Shown one piece after another: positions 7,244 through 15,278 of a DNA stretch of 60,625 bases (the first letter of the stretch is position 1; each line of letters starts with the position of its first letter). Source of the stretch: Candidatus Gastranaerophilales bacterium (GTDB lineage: Bacteria > Cyanobacteriota > Vampirovibrionia > Gastranaerophilales > Gastranaerophilaceae). The stretch is taken from NCBI GenBank assembly GCA_003150395.1, contig QAMI01000016.1:1-60625 (forward strand), read 5' to 3'. Both the position numbers and the translations under genes were made by a program. Below the pieces are notes generated by a model that worked only from the letters and a program-made list of their open reading frames with translations, was not told the origin of the DNA and did not search any database.

Positions 7244-8158
7244 ATGCAGATAAAAGTTAAAGCAAAAGAATTTTTAGAAGTTTTGAATAAAATAAAGCAT
7301 ATTGCAAAGCCCGACAAGTCCTGTCCTGTGTTGAGCTGTGGTATATTTGAAGCAAACAATGATGAAGTTCAAATAACAGCTTCAAGCCTTATAAGCTATG
7401 CAATAGTAACTGCGCCGGCAGAAATTATCGAGCCGGGGAAATGCTTAATTGAAATCGGGAAGCTTGCAACCATACTCGCTACATTGAACGGGGATGTCAT
7501 AATCGAAGAGAAAGACGCCGCAATATGGATTAAATGCGGTAATACAAAATGCCGGTTTGAAAAGCAATCACTTGCGCAATATCCTGAAAACCTGCTTAAT
7601 ATGAAAGATATTCAATGCAGTTTTGAAATGTCTTGTTCAGGATTAATCGAAGGCATAGAAAAAACTAAGAATTTTACTTCAAATTTTGCAACCCATATCT
7701 TGAGAGGTATAAATCTAAAAACCGAAAATAATATGGCCAAATTTGCCGCCATAGACGGCAACAGACTTGCGTATGTAATTAAAACTTATAAAGAAAATAT
7801 GAAAAATTCAACGGAAGCCGGCGAAGAGGGTAAAAAAGATACAGAGACAGATATTATAATTCCTCTTGATGCTGCTGCGAATTTACTGCCTTTAATTATA
7901 CCGGACGGAGATGTTGAGATAAGCATTAATGAAAGTGTGTGCAAATTTGATATTAAATCCGACCAGGGAAACATAATCTTTTGTACAAGGCTTATTGAAG
8001 GGCAATTTCCAAAGGTTGAGCAGTTTATTCCTAAAGAAAGTGCGATTAGTTTTAGCTTAAATAAAGAAGAACTAAAAAATGCACTTGAAAGAATTGGTGT
8101 AGTTGAATCTAAAGAAGATCAAAGGAGCCTTTGCTACAGTCGAAGCAAAAGACTATAA
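7244..8158 (+). CDS. dnaN: Phage-encoded DNA polymerase III beta clamp, N-terminal 80% (frameshifted)
   Basis: The 304-aa reading matches bacterial DnaN through its first two domains and most of the third: KCLIEIGKLATILATL, then AAIDGNRLAYVIKTYKENM, then RLIEGQFPKVEQFIPKES and SLNKEELKNALERIGVVE. It then runs into an unrelated tail (RSLCYSRSKRL). Skipping C8120 would give a protein of 367 aa, the normal beta-clamp length, continuing in the frame of 8121-8348. The intact protein would be the processivity ring for phage DNA synthesis. The break may be a mutation, a sequencing error or, less likely, a +1 recoding site. Confidence 0.85.
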   Translation: MQIKVKAKEFLEVLNKIKHIAKPDKSCPVLSCGIFEANNDEVQITASSLISYAIVTAPAEIIEPGKCLIEIGKLATILATLNGDVIIEEKDAAIWIKCGNTKCRFEKQSLAQYPENLLNMKDIQCSFEMSCSGLIEGIEKTKNFTSNFATHILRGINLKTENNMAKFAAIDGNRLAYVIKTYKENMKNSTEAGEEGKKDTETDIIIPLDAAANLLPLIIPDGDVEISINESVCKFDIKSDQGNIIFCTRLIEGQFPKVEQFIPKESAISFSLNKEELKNALERIGVVESKEDQRSLCYSRSKRL

Positions 8159-8348
8159 ATGCAATGATGTACTCACATTGTCGGAAAAAAACGGGGAAGA
8201 TATTTCGTTTATTTTGAACCGTATATTTTTGGATGCAGTTTTGAATGTGTTGAGAACTGATGTTGTTAAATTTAACCTGAATTCTCCAAGATCACCTGTA
8301 CTTTTTTCTGACATGGAGCATAAGTATATGGTTATGCCTATGGCGTAA
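8121..8348 (+). pseudogene. dnaN: Beta clamp C-terminal part, separated by one-base frameshift
   Basis: 75 codons (KGAFATVEAKD onward) complete domain III of the clamp: SFILNRIFLDAVLNVLRTD, then SPRSPVLFSDMEHKY and the typical end MVMPMA. No ribosome binding site or good start precedes it, so it is unlikely to be a separate gene. It is open from about 8103 in this frame. Confidence 0.8.
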
Positions 8349-8426
8349 GGGCAGAGGACAGGAAGGCAAGAGGGCAAGCTAATATCAATGCTGTGTACGA
8401 AAATTATTTTTTAACAAGAGAGGAAA

Positions 8427-8768
8427 ATGTTTGAAAAATTTGAAAAATATGCAGAAAAAACTTTTGTAGGTTTTTGCACGGAACCTGAAATTAAATACTC
8501 AGATAAAGGTACTGCAAGCTGTAAGTTTTCTATTCCTTTGAAAGAAACAAAAGAAAGTAAAGACTGTTTGTGGCTGAATTGTAAGGCTTACAAAGAAACT
8601 GCCGAAGCTTTTTGTGAAATCTGTCAAAAGGGTTGTCTTGTAAAAGTGTCCGGTCGTTTTTACCAGTATGAATATAATTCCAATATTTATACGGAATTTT
8701 TTGTACGTGAGTTTTTGAAACTTTCTGATCCGATAGAAAAACCAAAAGGAGAGGCGAAAAATGGTTAA
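8427..8768 (+). CDS. ssb: Single-stranded DNA-binding protein (SSB-like)
   Basis: 113 aa, GAGAGGAAA before the ATG. One OB-fold: FVGFCTEPEIKYSDKGTASC, then FSIPLKETKES, WLNCKAYKETAEAF and GCLVKVSGRFYQYEY, matching the SSB pattern of strand, WxN/K, loop and KGxxVxVxGR. The usual acidic SSB tail is absent; it ends KPKGEAKNG. It follows the beta clamp, consistent with a replication module. Confidence 0.85.
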   Translation: MFEKFEKYAEKTFVGFCTEPEIKYSDKGTASCKFSIPLKETKESKDCLWLNCKAYKETAEAFCEICQKGCLVKVSGRFYQYEYNSNIYTEFFVREFLKLSDPIEKPKGEAKNG

Positions 8769-9084
8769 TAAAATTAAATTCGATTGCAATTATCCGAAAT
8801 TATGCAATCAGGCTCATGCAAAGCTTGTATGGATTGATGAAATACGGGACTGTGATTTTATACTGAAATATCCGCATCTTAAAGCGTTGTTTGAATATGA
8901 TACAAAACGCCCTGACGGGAAATTCTACAATATAAAACGAGGAGATTATTTATTGCTGCTTTTTGTTGGAGACAAAGGAATAATGTTCTCAACTGTAAGA
9001 CGTGATAATCCTTCAAACAGGTCAAAGTATATAAATAAAATCGGGAAATTGTTTGATGTTGAGGTGAAAAGTGACAATATCTAA
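8761..9084 (+). CDS. Early phage protein of unknown function
   Basis: 107 aa, overlapping ssb by 8 bp. Mixed alpha/beta (GDYLLLLFVGDKGIMFSTVR) with a polar start containing two Cys. No domain recognised. Confidence 0.55.
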   Translation: MVNKIKFDCNYPKLCNQAHAKLVWIDEIRDCDFILKYPHLKALFEYDTKRPDGKFYNIKRGDYLLLLFVGDKGIMFSTVRRDNPSNRSKYINKIGKLFDVEVKSDNI

Positions 9085-9541
9085 TAAAAAGCGACAAAAA
9101 ATATCAAAAGAATATGTGAAATTTTTGCACAGACTTTATGACCATGGAATAGTCCGCGGGGTTATAAGATGTTTTGGGCTTTTATTGGTGCAGCATGCAA
9201 CGATTACAAGATATAAATCAGCTCTTGAAAGACAGGATTTGGTCATTAATATGGAGCGGAAAAATTCTGACGGACTTTCACGGGGACAGCTATCGTTAAT
9301 GCAGACAAATAATAGATTAAAAGGAATGCTCCGCCGTCAGCTTGAGAGGGCAAGAGCGTCTGAGACGAGAGAAGAAAGACTTTATAAATTTATCCATGAA
9401 CACATCGACTGCGGCAAATGCGGTATGCAATTTCTTTTTGAAAACGGATGCGGCGGCGATTTTGAAGATTGTAAAAGCAGAATTGAATTTGCGATAAGAA
9501 GAGAGGATTTTAAAAATGACAGAAAAAGAAGTAACATTTAA
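9071..9541 (+). CDS. Early phage protein with Cys cluster
   Basis: 156 aa, strongly basic. A helical middle (KGMLRRQLERARASETREER) is followed by a Cys/His group (HEHIDCGKCGMQF, then CGGDFEDC) that could bind zinc. Overlaps the genes on both sides. No family recognised. Confidence 0.5.
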   Translation: MTISNKKRQKISKEYVKFLHRLYDHGIVRGVIRCFGLLLVQHATITRYKSALERQDLVINMERKNSDGLSRGQLSLMQTNNRLKGMLRRQLERARASETREERLYKFIHEHIDCGKCGMQFLFENGCGGDFEDCKSRIEFAIRREDFKNDRKRSNI

Positions 9542-9713
9542 ACCGGGTGAAATTCTGCCCGATGATTATCCTGTGTATGGGGATTATTTGTATTTTGCGG
9601 ATGATAAACTTATCCGCTCGGATATTTTTGGTGATGTTTCTGATTTAAAACGTGATTTAAAAAGTCAAAATATTTCTTTTGAAAATATTTATGCCGCAAG
9701 ATATGGAGAATAA
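9516..9713 (+). CDS. Small early phage protein
   Basis: 65 aa, acidic, with aromatic residues (DDYPVYGDYLYFADDKLIRS). AGAGAGGA upstream. Its TAA overlaps the next ATG (TAATG). Unknown function. Confidence 0.5.
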   Translation: MTEKEVTFKPGEILPDDYPVYGDYLYFADDKLIRSDIFGDVSDLKRDLKSQNISFENIYAARYGE

Positions 9714-9715
9714 TG

Positions 9716-9868
9716 ATGTGGAATAGATTAAAATTTCGGGCCGCTTTAAAAACAGAACATTATGTAATTATTGCTCCGGTTGAATCAGTTGAAGTTTCTT
9801 ATTATGTGATGAGAGCTGAAGTAATAAAAAAGCTTTTTGACAAAAATATCCGGATGGCTGCTTTATGA
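9716..9868 (+). CDS. Small early phage protein (50 aa)
   Basis: 50 aa; tandem ATGs at 9713 and 9716, of which the second has the better distance from GGAG (9705-9708). The stop overlaps the next start (ATGA). Basic N-terminus, no known domain. Confidence 0.45.
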   Translation: MWNRLKFRAALKTEHYVIIAPVESVEVSYYVMRAEVIKKLFDKNIRMAAL

Positions 9869-10290
9869 ATTTTATAAATGAATTAAAAAAGCAGGATTAT
9901 ATTTCTGATATTCAGGACAATTCCGTATGGGTATTCACAAAAGATTTTACAAATATCATGCAGACGACAGGCGTTTATGAAGCTACAAAATTTAAGGATT
10001 TGTCACCTGAATTACAACACGAATGGCTTTTAGCATATAAAGCAGAAGACTGGCCGGGAATTGAAATTTTTGAAGGTGATGTTACACAAATAAAACACGG
10101 AAAGGATATTTATGAGTATGGTGTAGTGCATTATTCAGTAAATTCCGCCGGTTATTATAGGGGTTCCACTTCTGTCGGAAGTTACCAGAAGAAAACAAAA
10201 GTTGTTGGAAATATTTTTGAGGGATATCCGGATGCAGCCAGATATGATGTTGATTTTTATTATAGAAATATCGCAGGAAAACGTGTGTGA
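9865..10290 (+). CDS. YopX-like phage protein
   Basis: 141 aa. The C-terminal half carries the YopX-type pattern IEIFEGDVTQI ... GVVHYSVN ... VVGNIFEG, weaker than in the gene at 10830. The N-terminal part (NSVWVFTKDFTNIM) is unrelated to the RIKFRxW start of YopX. YopX-like proteins are common in phages and have no settled function. Confidence 0.6.
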   Translation: MNFINELKKQDYISDIQDNSVWVFTKDFTNIMQTTGVYEATKFKDLSPELQHEWLLAYKAEDWPGIEIFEGDVTQIKHGKDIYEYGVVHYSVNSAGYYRGSTSVGSYQKKTKVVGNIFEGYPDAARYDVDFYYRNIAGKRV

Positions 10291-10304
10291 GGCAAAGGTG
10301 AACA

Positions 10305-10550
10305 ATGACAGAAAATAATTTTAATTTCACAAATGGTGTTAGCTATGATGTTTGGTACGAACAAAAAAGGTTAATCGACCAACTCAAAGATGAAAACGCC
10401 CGCTGCCTCAAGGCTCTTGATGAGATTGAACGGCATTTTGAATGCAGGTGTGATATTTGCCGTGACAATTACGGACTTGGGGCGGATTGTTCTGTATGTT
10501 GGCATAAAGATATAAGAAACATTATCAGCAAGGCAAAGGACGGTGACTAA
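10305..10550 (+). CDS. Small early protein with possible zinc knuckles
   Basis: 81 aa. A helical N-terminus (QKRLIDQLKDENARCLKALD) is followed by Cys pairs CRCDIC and DCSVCWH, about 16 residues apart, compatible with one zinc site. AAAGGTG upstream. No family name. Confidence 0.5.
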   Translation: MTENNFNFTNGVSYDVWYEQKRLIDQLKDENARCLKALDEIERHFECRCDICRDNYGLGADCSVCWHKDIRNIISKAKDGD

Positions 10551-10840
10551 TGATTAGAGATATAGAAAATTGCAGAGAAGTTCATTTAGGGCATGGAACT
10601 GTCGGTGTCGCGATTGACACGACCGGAACTGTAGAAGTTTTATACAATAAACCTTCTACACCGGTAGGCAGTACCAGCAATGAATTTGCAGGCAAATCCA
10701 CAATAGAACTTAATGAGAAAAATGTTTGTTTATTTTTTGACGGCAGAGAGGGAATAGCTGCTTTAGACATATTAATTCACGACCTGCAAAAGATAAGGAC
10801 AAAAATTTTAGCAGTGAAAGAGGTGGAAAATGCAAGATAG
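10550..10840 (+). CDS. Early phage protein of unknown function
   Basis: 96 aa, coupled to the previous gene by TAATG. Beta-rich first part (GTVGVAIDTTGTVEVLYN) and a helical end (ALDILIHDLQKIRTKIL). Overlaps the next gene by 11 bp. No domain recognised. Confidence 0.5.
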   Translation: MIRDIENCREVHLGHGTVGVAIDTTGTVEVLYNKPSTPVGSTSNEFAGKSTIELNEKNVCLFFDGREGIAALDILIHDLQKIRTKILAVKEVENAR

Positions 10841-11339
10841 AATTAAGTTTAGAATTTGGAATAAATTAGCTAATATTATGACTTACAATTTTTGCTTTGG
10901 TAATTTTGGGCAAGAGAAAGAAGGTATGCGCAAATACGATTGGTGTGCAGTCAATTATGAGCCTGAATTTATATGTTTCAAAGAGTCAGCTTTTGAACAT
11001 CTTGAGATTATGCAATGCACGGGTTTACGTGACAAAAACGGCAAGCTGATTTTTGAGGGCGATATTGTTAAAAGTTCTACAACTTATTGGAACGGTGAAG
11101 TGTATTCACATAATGGTTTAGTTTGTTGGGATAGGACAAAATGGCAAATAGGTGTAATGAAATATGAGCGGACAAAATCACGACAAAATAAAAGATATGA
11201 CAGAGCATTAGACTTTGCCAGGTTTGTTTCTTTTCAAGATAATACACCGCTTAAAAAATTTGCAAATGTTGAAGTCATCGGCAACATCTACGAAAATCCG
11301 GAATTATTGGAGGATGGCAATGCTAACATTCAACGTTAA
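10830..11339 (+). CDS. YopX family phage protein
   Basis: 169 aa with a clear YopX signature: RIKFRIWNK at the start, then MQCTGLRDKNGKLIFEGDIV, and VEVIGNIYENPELLED near the end. Upstream AGAGGTGG. Second YopX-like gene in the operon after 9865-10290. Role unknown. Confidence 0.85.
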   Translation: MQDRIKFRIWNKLANIMTYNFCFGNFGQEKEGMRKYDWCAVNYEPEFICFKESAFEHLEIMQCTGLRDKNGKLIFEGDIVKSSTTYWNGEVYSHNGLVCWDRTKWQIGVMKYERTKSRQNKRYDRALDFARFVSFQDNTPLKKFANVEVIGNIYENPELLEDGNANIQR

Positions 11340-11634
11340 AAAAGAGTGGTTTGAGAAAATCAAATCGGGCGAGAAAACACACGAGTATAGAGAAAGAACA
11401 GATTATTGGTACCGTCGATTATTTTATTATTGGTATAAAACAGAATATAAAGAGTTCTTTGATGACAAAGAAACAATATGTTTTGCTTGTGGCTATCCTA
11501 AAAAAGATGATAAAGAAAAAAGGTTATATGCAAAAGTAAAGTCTGTAACTATTACTTATGGCAAGTATACCGATTTAAAAATTCACGAACCCGTCTTTGA
11601 CATAGAATTTGAACTTGTAAAGGATGATAAATAA
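11320..11634 (+). CDS. ASCH/PUA-like domain protein
   Basis: 104 aa from the ATG at 11320, six bases after GGAGG. The N-terminus FNVKKEWFEKIKSGEKTHEY is the ASCH-type ligand-pocket signature, followed by ICFACGYPKK and YAKVKSVTI. ASCH proteins are small RNA- or nucleotide-binding domains; some hydrolyse modified nucleosides. Here it adjoins a cytosine methyltransferase, which may hint at modified-base handling, but this is inference. Confidence 0.65.
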   Translation: MLTFNVKKEWFEKIKSGEKTHEYRERTDYWYRRLFYYWYKTEYKEFFDDKETICFACGYPKKDDKEKRLYAKVKSVTITYGKYTDLKIHEPVFDIEFELVKDDK

Positions 11635-12245
11635 TGAAAATACTTAACCTATATGCCGGTATCGGCGGAAATCGCAAATTATGGGGGAATGAGCACGACA
11701 TTACAGCGGTTGAAATTAACCCTGCTATTGCACAGATTTATAAAGACTTATACCCGGATGACAAAGTTATTGTCGGTGATGCCCATGAATATTTAAGACA
11801 GCATTTCAGAGAGTTTGATTTTATCTGGGCAAGCCCGCCGTGTCCGACCCATAGTGTTTTGCAGATGACAAGGTATTATGACGAAAAACTAAAATACCCT
11901 GATATGACACTTTATCAAGAGATAATTTGGTTAAAAACATTCTTTAAAGGTAAATGGGTGGTGGAAAATGTAAAACCATATTATCAACCTTTAATTCATC
12001 CGTCTTTCAGCATAGGACGCCATTATTTCTGGAGTTCTGAATATTTGATGACAGTTCAATTCCCATCGGAATACTCTCAAATAGAAAGCGATGTAAAAGC
12101 AATGCAGGTTTTATACGGTTTTGATTTGTCAAAATATAAAAACACCGTAGAAGTAAGAAAAGTCTTACGCAACTGTGTGAAACCTGAAATCGGAAAATAT
12201 ATTTTTGAACAAATTACAAAGGAGGTAACACACAATGACGAATAA
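11634..12245 (+). CDS. Orphan DNA cytosine-C5 methyltransferase
   Basis: 203 aa, short but with the main C5-MTase motifs: NLYAGIGGNRKLWG (motif I, AdoMet), EINPAIAQIY (II), SPPCPTHS with catalytic Cys70 (IV) and WVVENVKP (VI). The target recognition domain is minimal, and the C-terminal motif X is hard to place. No restriction enzyme gene is nearby, so it more likely protects phage DNA or marks it than forms a restriction system. TAATG couples it to the ASCH gene. Confidence 0.85.
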   Translation: MKILNLYAGIGGNRKLWGNEHDITAVEINPAIAQIYKDLYPDDKVIVGDAHEYLRQHFREFDFIWASPPCPTHSVLQMTRYYDEKLKYPDMTLYQEIIWLKTFFKGKWVVENVKPYYQPLIHPSFSIGRHYFWSSEYLMTVQFPSEYSQIESDVKAMQVLYGFDLSKYKNTVEVRKVLRNCVKPEIGKYIFEQITKEVTHNDE

Positions 12246-12561
12246 AGACTTATCACGCGAGCTGTGTGAGATTTGCGGAATTAAAGGGAAATGGCTTGAA
12301 TATACAACAGAAACAACAGACGGTTGTGTCAATTCAGGTAAAAAGAGAATATTTCCCGACTTCACGCAACCTGAAAACTTTGTGAAGCTGTTTGAATTAG
12401 ATATTCCTGGCAGTACTGTAACAGTAGGTGCAGCAGTTTGTTTCTGTAACCGCCGGAATTTAAATAATCGTAATGACTTTCTGGAGGCTGCCATTCAACA
12501 AGCAAAATACAATAAAGATATCAGACAGGCAATCAAATCGGAGGTGTGGAAATATGACTAA
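12235..12561 (+). CDS. Early phage protein of unknown function
   Basis: 108 aa with three N-terminal Cys (ELCEICG, GCVNSG) and later VCFCNRRN. Overlaps both neighbours. No family recognised. Confidence 0.5.
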   Translation: MTNKDLSRELCEICGIKGKWLEYTTETTDGCVNSGKKRIFPDFTQPENFVKLFELDIPGSTVTVGAAVCFCNRRNLNNRNDFLEAAIQQAKYNKDIRQAIKSEVWKYD

Positions 12562-12877
12562 CGAAACAGAAAAGGAATTTTTTGACGCGTTCGGGATTAA
12601 GGCAAAACTGGATGGCAGCGATTTTAATAAAAGTATTCAAGCAAACTACCCAGAAATCACCAACCGCATCCTGCTGGAGCTGATTGAAATTATTATTAAA
12701 TTTGACTTTGGCATACGCATTGACTATGACGCTGATGGATATGGTATTGCAAGTGAAAACTATTCAGGTCATTTTAAAGAAAATTTAAAAGATAGTGTTT
12801 TAGATTATCTTATTACAAACAAAACTGAGTTTTGCCACCAAGTCCGCGCGCTGTTCGGGGAAAAGGAGGAGAAATAA
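12554..12877 (+). CDS. Early phage protein of unknown function
   Basis: 107 aa from the ATG at 12554, with GGAGGTG upstream. Helical and acidic (TNRILLELIEIIIKFDFG). Its TAA overlaps the ATG of the adenine methyltransferase. Unknown. Confidence 0.5.
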   Translation: MTNETEKEFFDAFGIKAKLDGSDFNKSIQANYPEITNRILLELIEIIIKFDFGIRIDYDADGYGIASENYSGHFKENLKDSVLDYLITNKTEFCHQVRALFGEKEEK

Positions 12878-13329
12878 TGAAAATGAATACAAAAGGTAAT
12901 GATTATTTTGAAACTCCAATGTCGATTTTTCGCCAATTAGACCGGATTTTTAAGTTCAATCTTGATGTTGCCTGCAACGAGCACAACGCAAAATGTTATA
13001 ATGCGATAACAGAAAAAACAGACGCTCTTTCACAAGACTGGTACGGACGTTGTTTTTGTAATCCGCCGTTCAGCAAAAAAGCAGAGTTTATTAAAAAGGC
13101 GCATGATGAGGTTTTATCCGGAAATTGTCCGGTTTGCGTTATGATTTTGCCGCTTAATTGTATGGATACGAAAGTGTGGCATGAATATATCGAAGGAAAA
13201 TTTCATTATGAAATTCTAAAAGGCAGGGTTTCGTTTATTAATCCGGAAACCGGCAAAGCTCAATGTGGTAATAATTCCGGTACAGTTATAGTTTATTTTA
13301 AACAAAAAATTCAAGTAAAGAGAGGGTAA
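12877..13329 (+). CDS. Phage N6-adenine methyltransferase (Dam-like)
   Basis: 150 aa from the ATG at 12877 behind AAAAGGAGGAG. The catalytic motif is N62-P-P-F (RCFCNPPFSKKAEFIKKA). The start NDYFETPMSIFRQLD and LDVACNEHNAKC are typical of the phage N-6-adenine methyltransferase family. It would methylate adenine in phage DNA. Second orphan methyltransferase of the operon. Confidence 0.9.
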   Translation: MKMNTKGNDYFETPMSIFRQLDRIFKFNLDVACNEHNAKCYNAITEKTDALSQDWYGRCFCNPPFSKKAEFIKKAHDEVLSGNCPVCVMILPLNCMDTKVWHEYIEGKFHYEILKGRVSFINPETGKAQCGNNSGTVIVYFKQKIQVKRG

Positions 13330-13332
13330 AAA

Positions 13333-13932
13333 ATGAAAGACGAATTTAATTCAGAACTTCCAATGATTTCAGGAAAACCCAGAGTGGTGATTGTAGATTT
13401 GGACGATGTTTTATTTCACACAAATCCGATTTTTGCCCGTGCAGAAGAAATGGGGTTGTCGGGTGATGATTTATGGCAGTATTTTCATAAAGAGGTGCAT
13501 AAATGCTCTGTTAACGGATGGTGCCGTGATTTAATTATAGCTTTGAAATTTTCGGGCATCACGCCTGTTTTTATTACTGCCAGAAGTGAAGAGATATGGC
13601 GTGAAACCGGTATGAGTATTGTGAAATGTTTGGATATGGCATATTTTAACTTACATATGCGTAAACTTGGCGACAAGCGTCCGGGCGACATTGTTAAAGA
13701 AGAAATTTTGCATGATGAGGTTTTGCCGAGATATGCTGTTTTATTTGCACTTGATGATGACATCAAAAATTGTGAAATGTACGTAAAATACGGCATTCCC
13801 GTTCTGCATGTTATGAATGCTGAAGGTAAAGCAGATACGAACATCGTTAAATATAGTAAAACGGTTGATTGGTGCGCCTTTCGTGGAGATTTTATGCATG
13901 TAACAAACAGGAGAGGGTTTGAAAATGGATAA
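13333..13932 (+). CDS. HAD-superfamily phosphatase
   Basis: 199 aa. Motif I VDLDDVLFH (nucleophile Asp22, Asp24), motif II FITAR, a conserved Lys/Arg region (KLGDKRPGD) and motif IV ALDDDIKNCEMY. The layout resembles phage polynucleotide 3'-phosphatase and nucleotidase domains without a kinase part. Likely acts on nucleic acid ends or nucleotides; substrate not provable here. Confidence 0.75.
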   Translation: MKDEFNSELPMISGKPRVVIVDLDDVLFHTNPIFARAEEMGLSGDDLWQYFHKEVHKCSVNGWCRDLIIALKFSGITPVFITARSEEIWRETGMSIVKCLDMAYFNLHMRKLGDKRPGDIVKEEILHDEVLPRYAVLFALDDDIKNCEMYVKYGIPVLHVMNAEGKADTNIVKYSKTVDWCAFRGDFMHVTNRRGFENG

Positions 13933-14107
13933 AGATATGAAAAATTTGCGGGATGACATAATTAATAAAAATCCACTAACAACAGATGCCGGTTTGGCAT
14001 TGCTTGCAAAAAGCATCGTGTATCTGGCAGATTCACTTCGAAAAAAGGAAATAGTATATGTCGAAAGGGAAGCGGAAGATGGAACAAGACCGCGAATATT
14101 TTGTTAA
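13925..14107 (+). CDS. Small early phage protein
   Basis: 60 aa from the ATG at 13925 behind GGAGAGGG; overlaps the HAD gene by 8 bp. Contains a LALLAKSIVYLADSLR helix and a charged end. Unknown. Confidence 0.5.
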   Translation: MDKDMKNLRDDIINKNPLTTDAGLALLAKSIVYLADSLRKKEIVYVEREAEDGTRPRIFC

Positions 14108-14125
14108 CCAATATAAGGGAGATTT

Positions 14126-14308
14126 ATGGATAAAAATTTATTAATAACTCAAATAAAAAAAGCTCAGCAGGATGTAGCAAGCGCGGCATTATGGATGCAG
14201 GATGCCGTTGCAAATTTTCATTACAAGCGAGGTTATCTTGCTGCATTGCAAGCATCTTTGCAGATTAAAGAAAATAACCTCGAAAAACATGTGGAAAGTC
14301 AGAATTAA
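14126..14308 (+). CDS. Small early phage protein
   Basis: 60 aa behind AAGGGAG. Helical (ITQIKKAQQDVASAALWMQD) with a possible amphipathic centre. It directly precedes the replication initiator. Unknown. Confidence 0.5.
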   Translation: MDKNLLITQIKKAQQDVASAALWMQDAVANFHYKRGYLAALQASLQIKENNLEKHVESQN

Positions 14309-14318
14309 GGTATCAAAA

Positions 14319-15239
14319 ATGGAATACGGTTTTAATATAATAATAGCAGAGAAACTCGGTGTTAATGAAGCCATTATGATAAGAAATTTCCAGTTTTGGC
14401 TTGAAAAAAATAAAGCTAATGAAAAGAATTATTGTGACGGCAGATATTGGACATATAATTCGATTGCGGCTTTTTGTAAGATTTTTCCTTTCTGGTCGCG
14501 TGATCAGATAAGATATATCTTAAAAAAGCTGACTGATAAGGGAATTTTGATAAGCGGAAACTTTAATAAAAATCCTTATGATAAAACACTCTGGTATTCA
14601 TTGGATGAAGAAAAAATGGCTGAATTATTGAAAAAAGATGCTGAAAATTCCCCTAATCCATCTGGTGAAATTCCTGAATCGAGTTGTGAAAATTCCTCTA
14701 TCGATGTGGGAATTTTCCCACATCGAGGTGGTGAAATTACCAAACCTATACCAGATACAAACGCAAATAGTAAACCATGTGAAAACACACATACACATGA
14801 GTGTGCGTGTGAAAATTTTTCGAACAGTTTGGAAGTTGACGAGTTTTGCAAGGATTATAAAGCTTTGAAAAATTCAGAGTTTGAACCATCTGAAGATGAT
14901 CGTATTGAAATCGCTAAAATATTGAATAAAAATGGTGGTTACGGAGCGGAAAAACGAGAATACTGGTGTGACGTTTTTAAAAAAGCGTCGCGCGGCTGGA
15001 GAATTATTGAGCATGATATAACCCGAATTGTGCCCTGCTCTCTAGACAGAGTTCTTAATGAGCATTCCAGAATAAAAGCTAATGAACTCGGGCTTTTGCC
15101 GCCTAAAAAGGATGCCCCGAAAGCTGAAATGCCGTCCGAGTCTGAAATTGTTGAGGATGAAGCCCTGACGGAAGCAGCAGTACAAAAAGCTAGGGCAATG
15201 GTTAACAATTTAAGATACCTTAACATACCAATCGGATAA
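14319..15239 (+). CDS. Phage replication initiator (winged-helix, O/DnaD-like)
   Basis: 306 aa from the ATG at 14319. Residues 1-105 form a winged-helix region (IAEKLGVNEAIMIRNFQFWL, SRDQIRYILKKLTDKGIL, WYSLDEEK) of the kind found in phage replisome organisers. Residues about 107-170 are a low-complexity Pro/Ser/Glu linker. The C-terminal part (about 185-255, YWCDVFKKASRGW) looks like a loader- or helicase-binding domain. The linker DNA contains repeats that look like an origin, as in lambda O. No helicase gene is present, so the host DnaB is presumably recruited. Confidence 0.75.
   Translation: MEYGFNIIIAEKLGVNEAIMIRNFQFWLEKNKANEKNYCDGRYWTYNSIAAFCKIFPFWSRDQIRYILKKLTDKGILISGNFNKNPYDKTLWYSLDEEKMAELLKKDAENSPNPSGEIPESSCENSSIDVGIFPHRGGEITKPIPDTNANSKPCENTHTHECACENFSNSLEVDEFCKDYKALKNSEFEPSEDDRIEIAKILNKNGGYGAEKREYWCDVFKKASRGWRIIEHDITRIVPCSLDRVLNEHSRIKANELGLLPPKKDAPKAEMPSESEIVEDEALTEAAVQKARAMVNNLRYLNIPIG
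14641..14820. other. Candidate phage replication origin (iterons and palindrome)
   Basis: Units like TGAAAATTCC start at 14642, 14666, 14687, 14732 (TGAAATTACC) and, more degenerate, 14780 and 14810, with a TGGGAATTTTCC variant at 14707. The first steps are about 20-25 bp, roughly two helix turns. At the centre is a palindrome with 12-bp perfect arms (14701-14712, 14715-14726) and a 2-nt middle. A second inverted repeat (14786-14796/14801-14811, 9 of 11 matches) follows. It lies in the initiator's linker, mirroring lambda ori in O. Confidence 0.55.
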
Positions 15240-15278
15240 AAAATGATATTTGCACATTGAAAAATTTAATAAAAACCG

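Noticed and set aside
8103..8348. Separate small gene after dnaN
   Set aside because: It has only a TTG start without ribosome binding site, and its sequence is the missing end of the beta clamp.
11634..13329. Restriction-modification system
   Set aside because: Two methyltransferases but no nuclease candidate beside them; they are better called orphan enzymes.
14058..14144. 28-aa gene with a fair ribosome binding site
   Set aside because: Very short and overlapping genes on both sides; not enough to support it.
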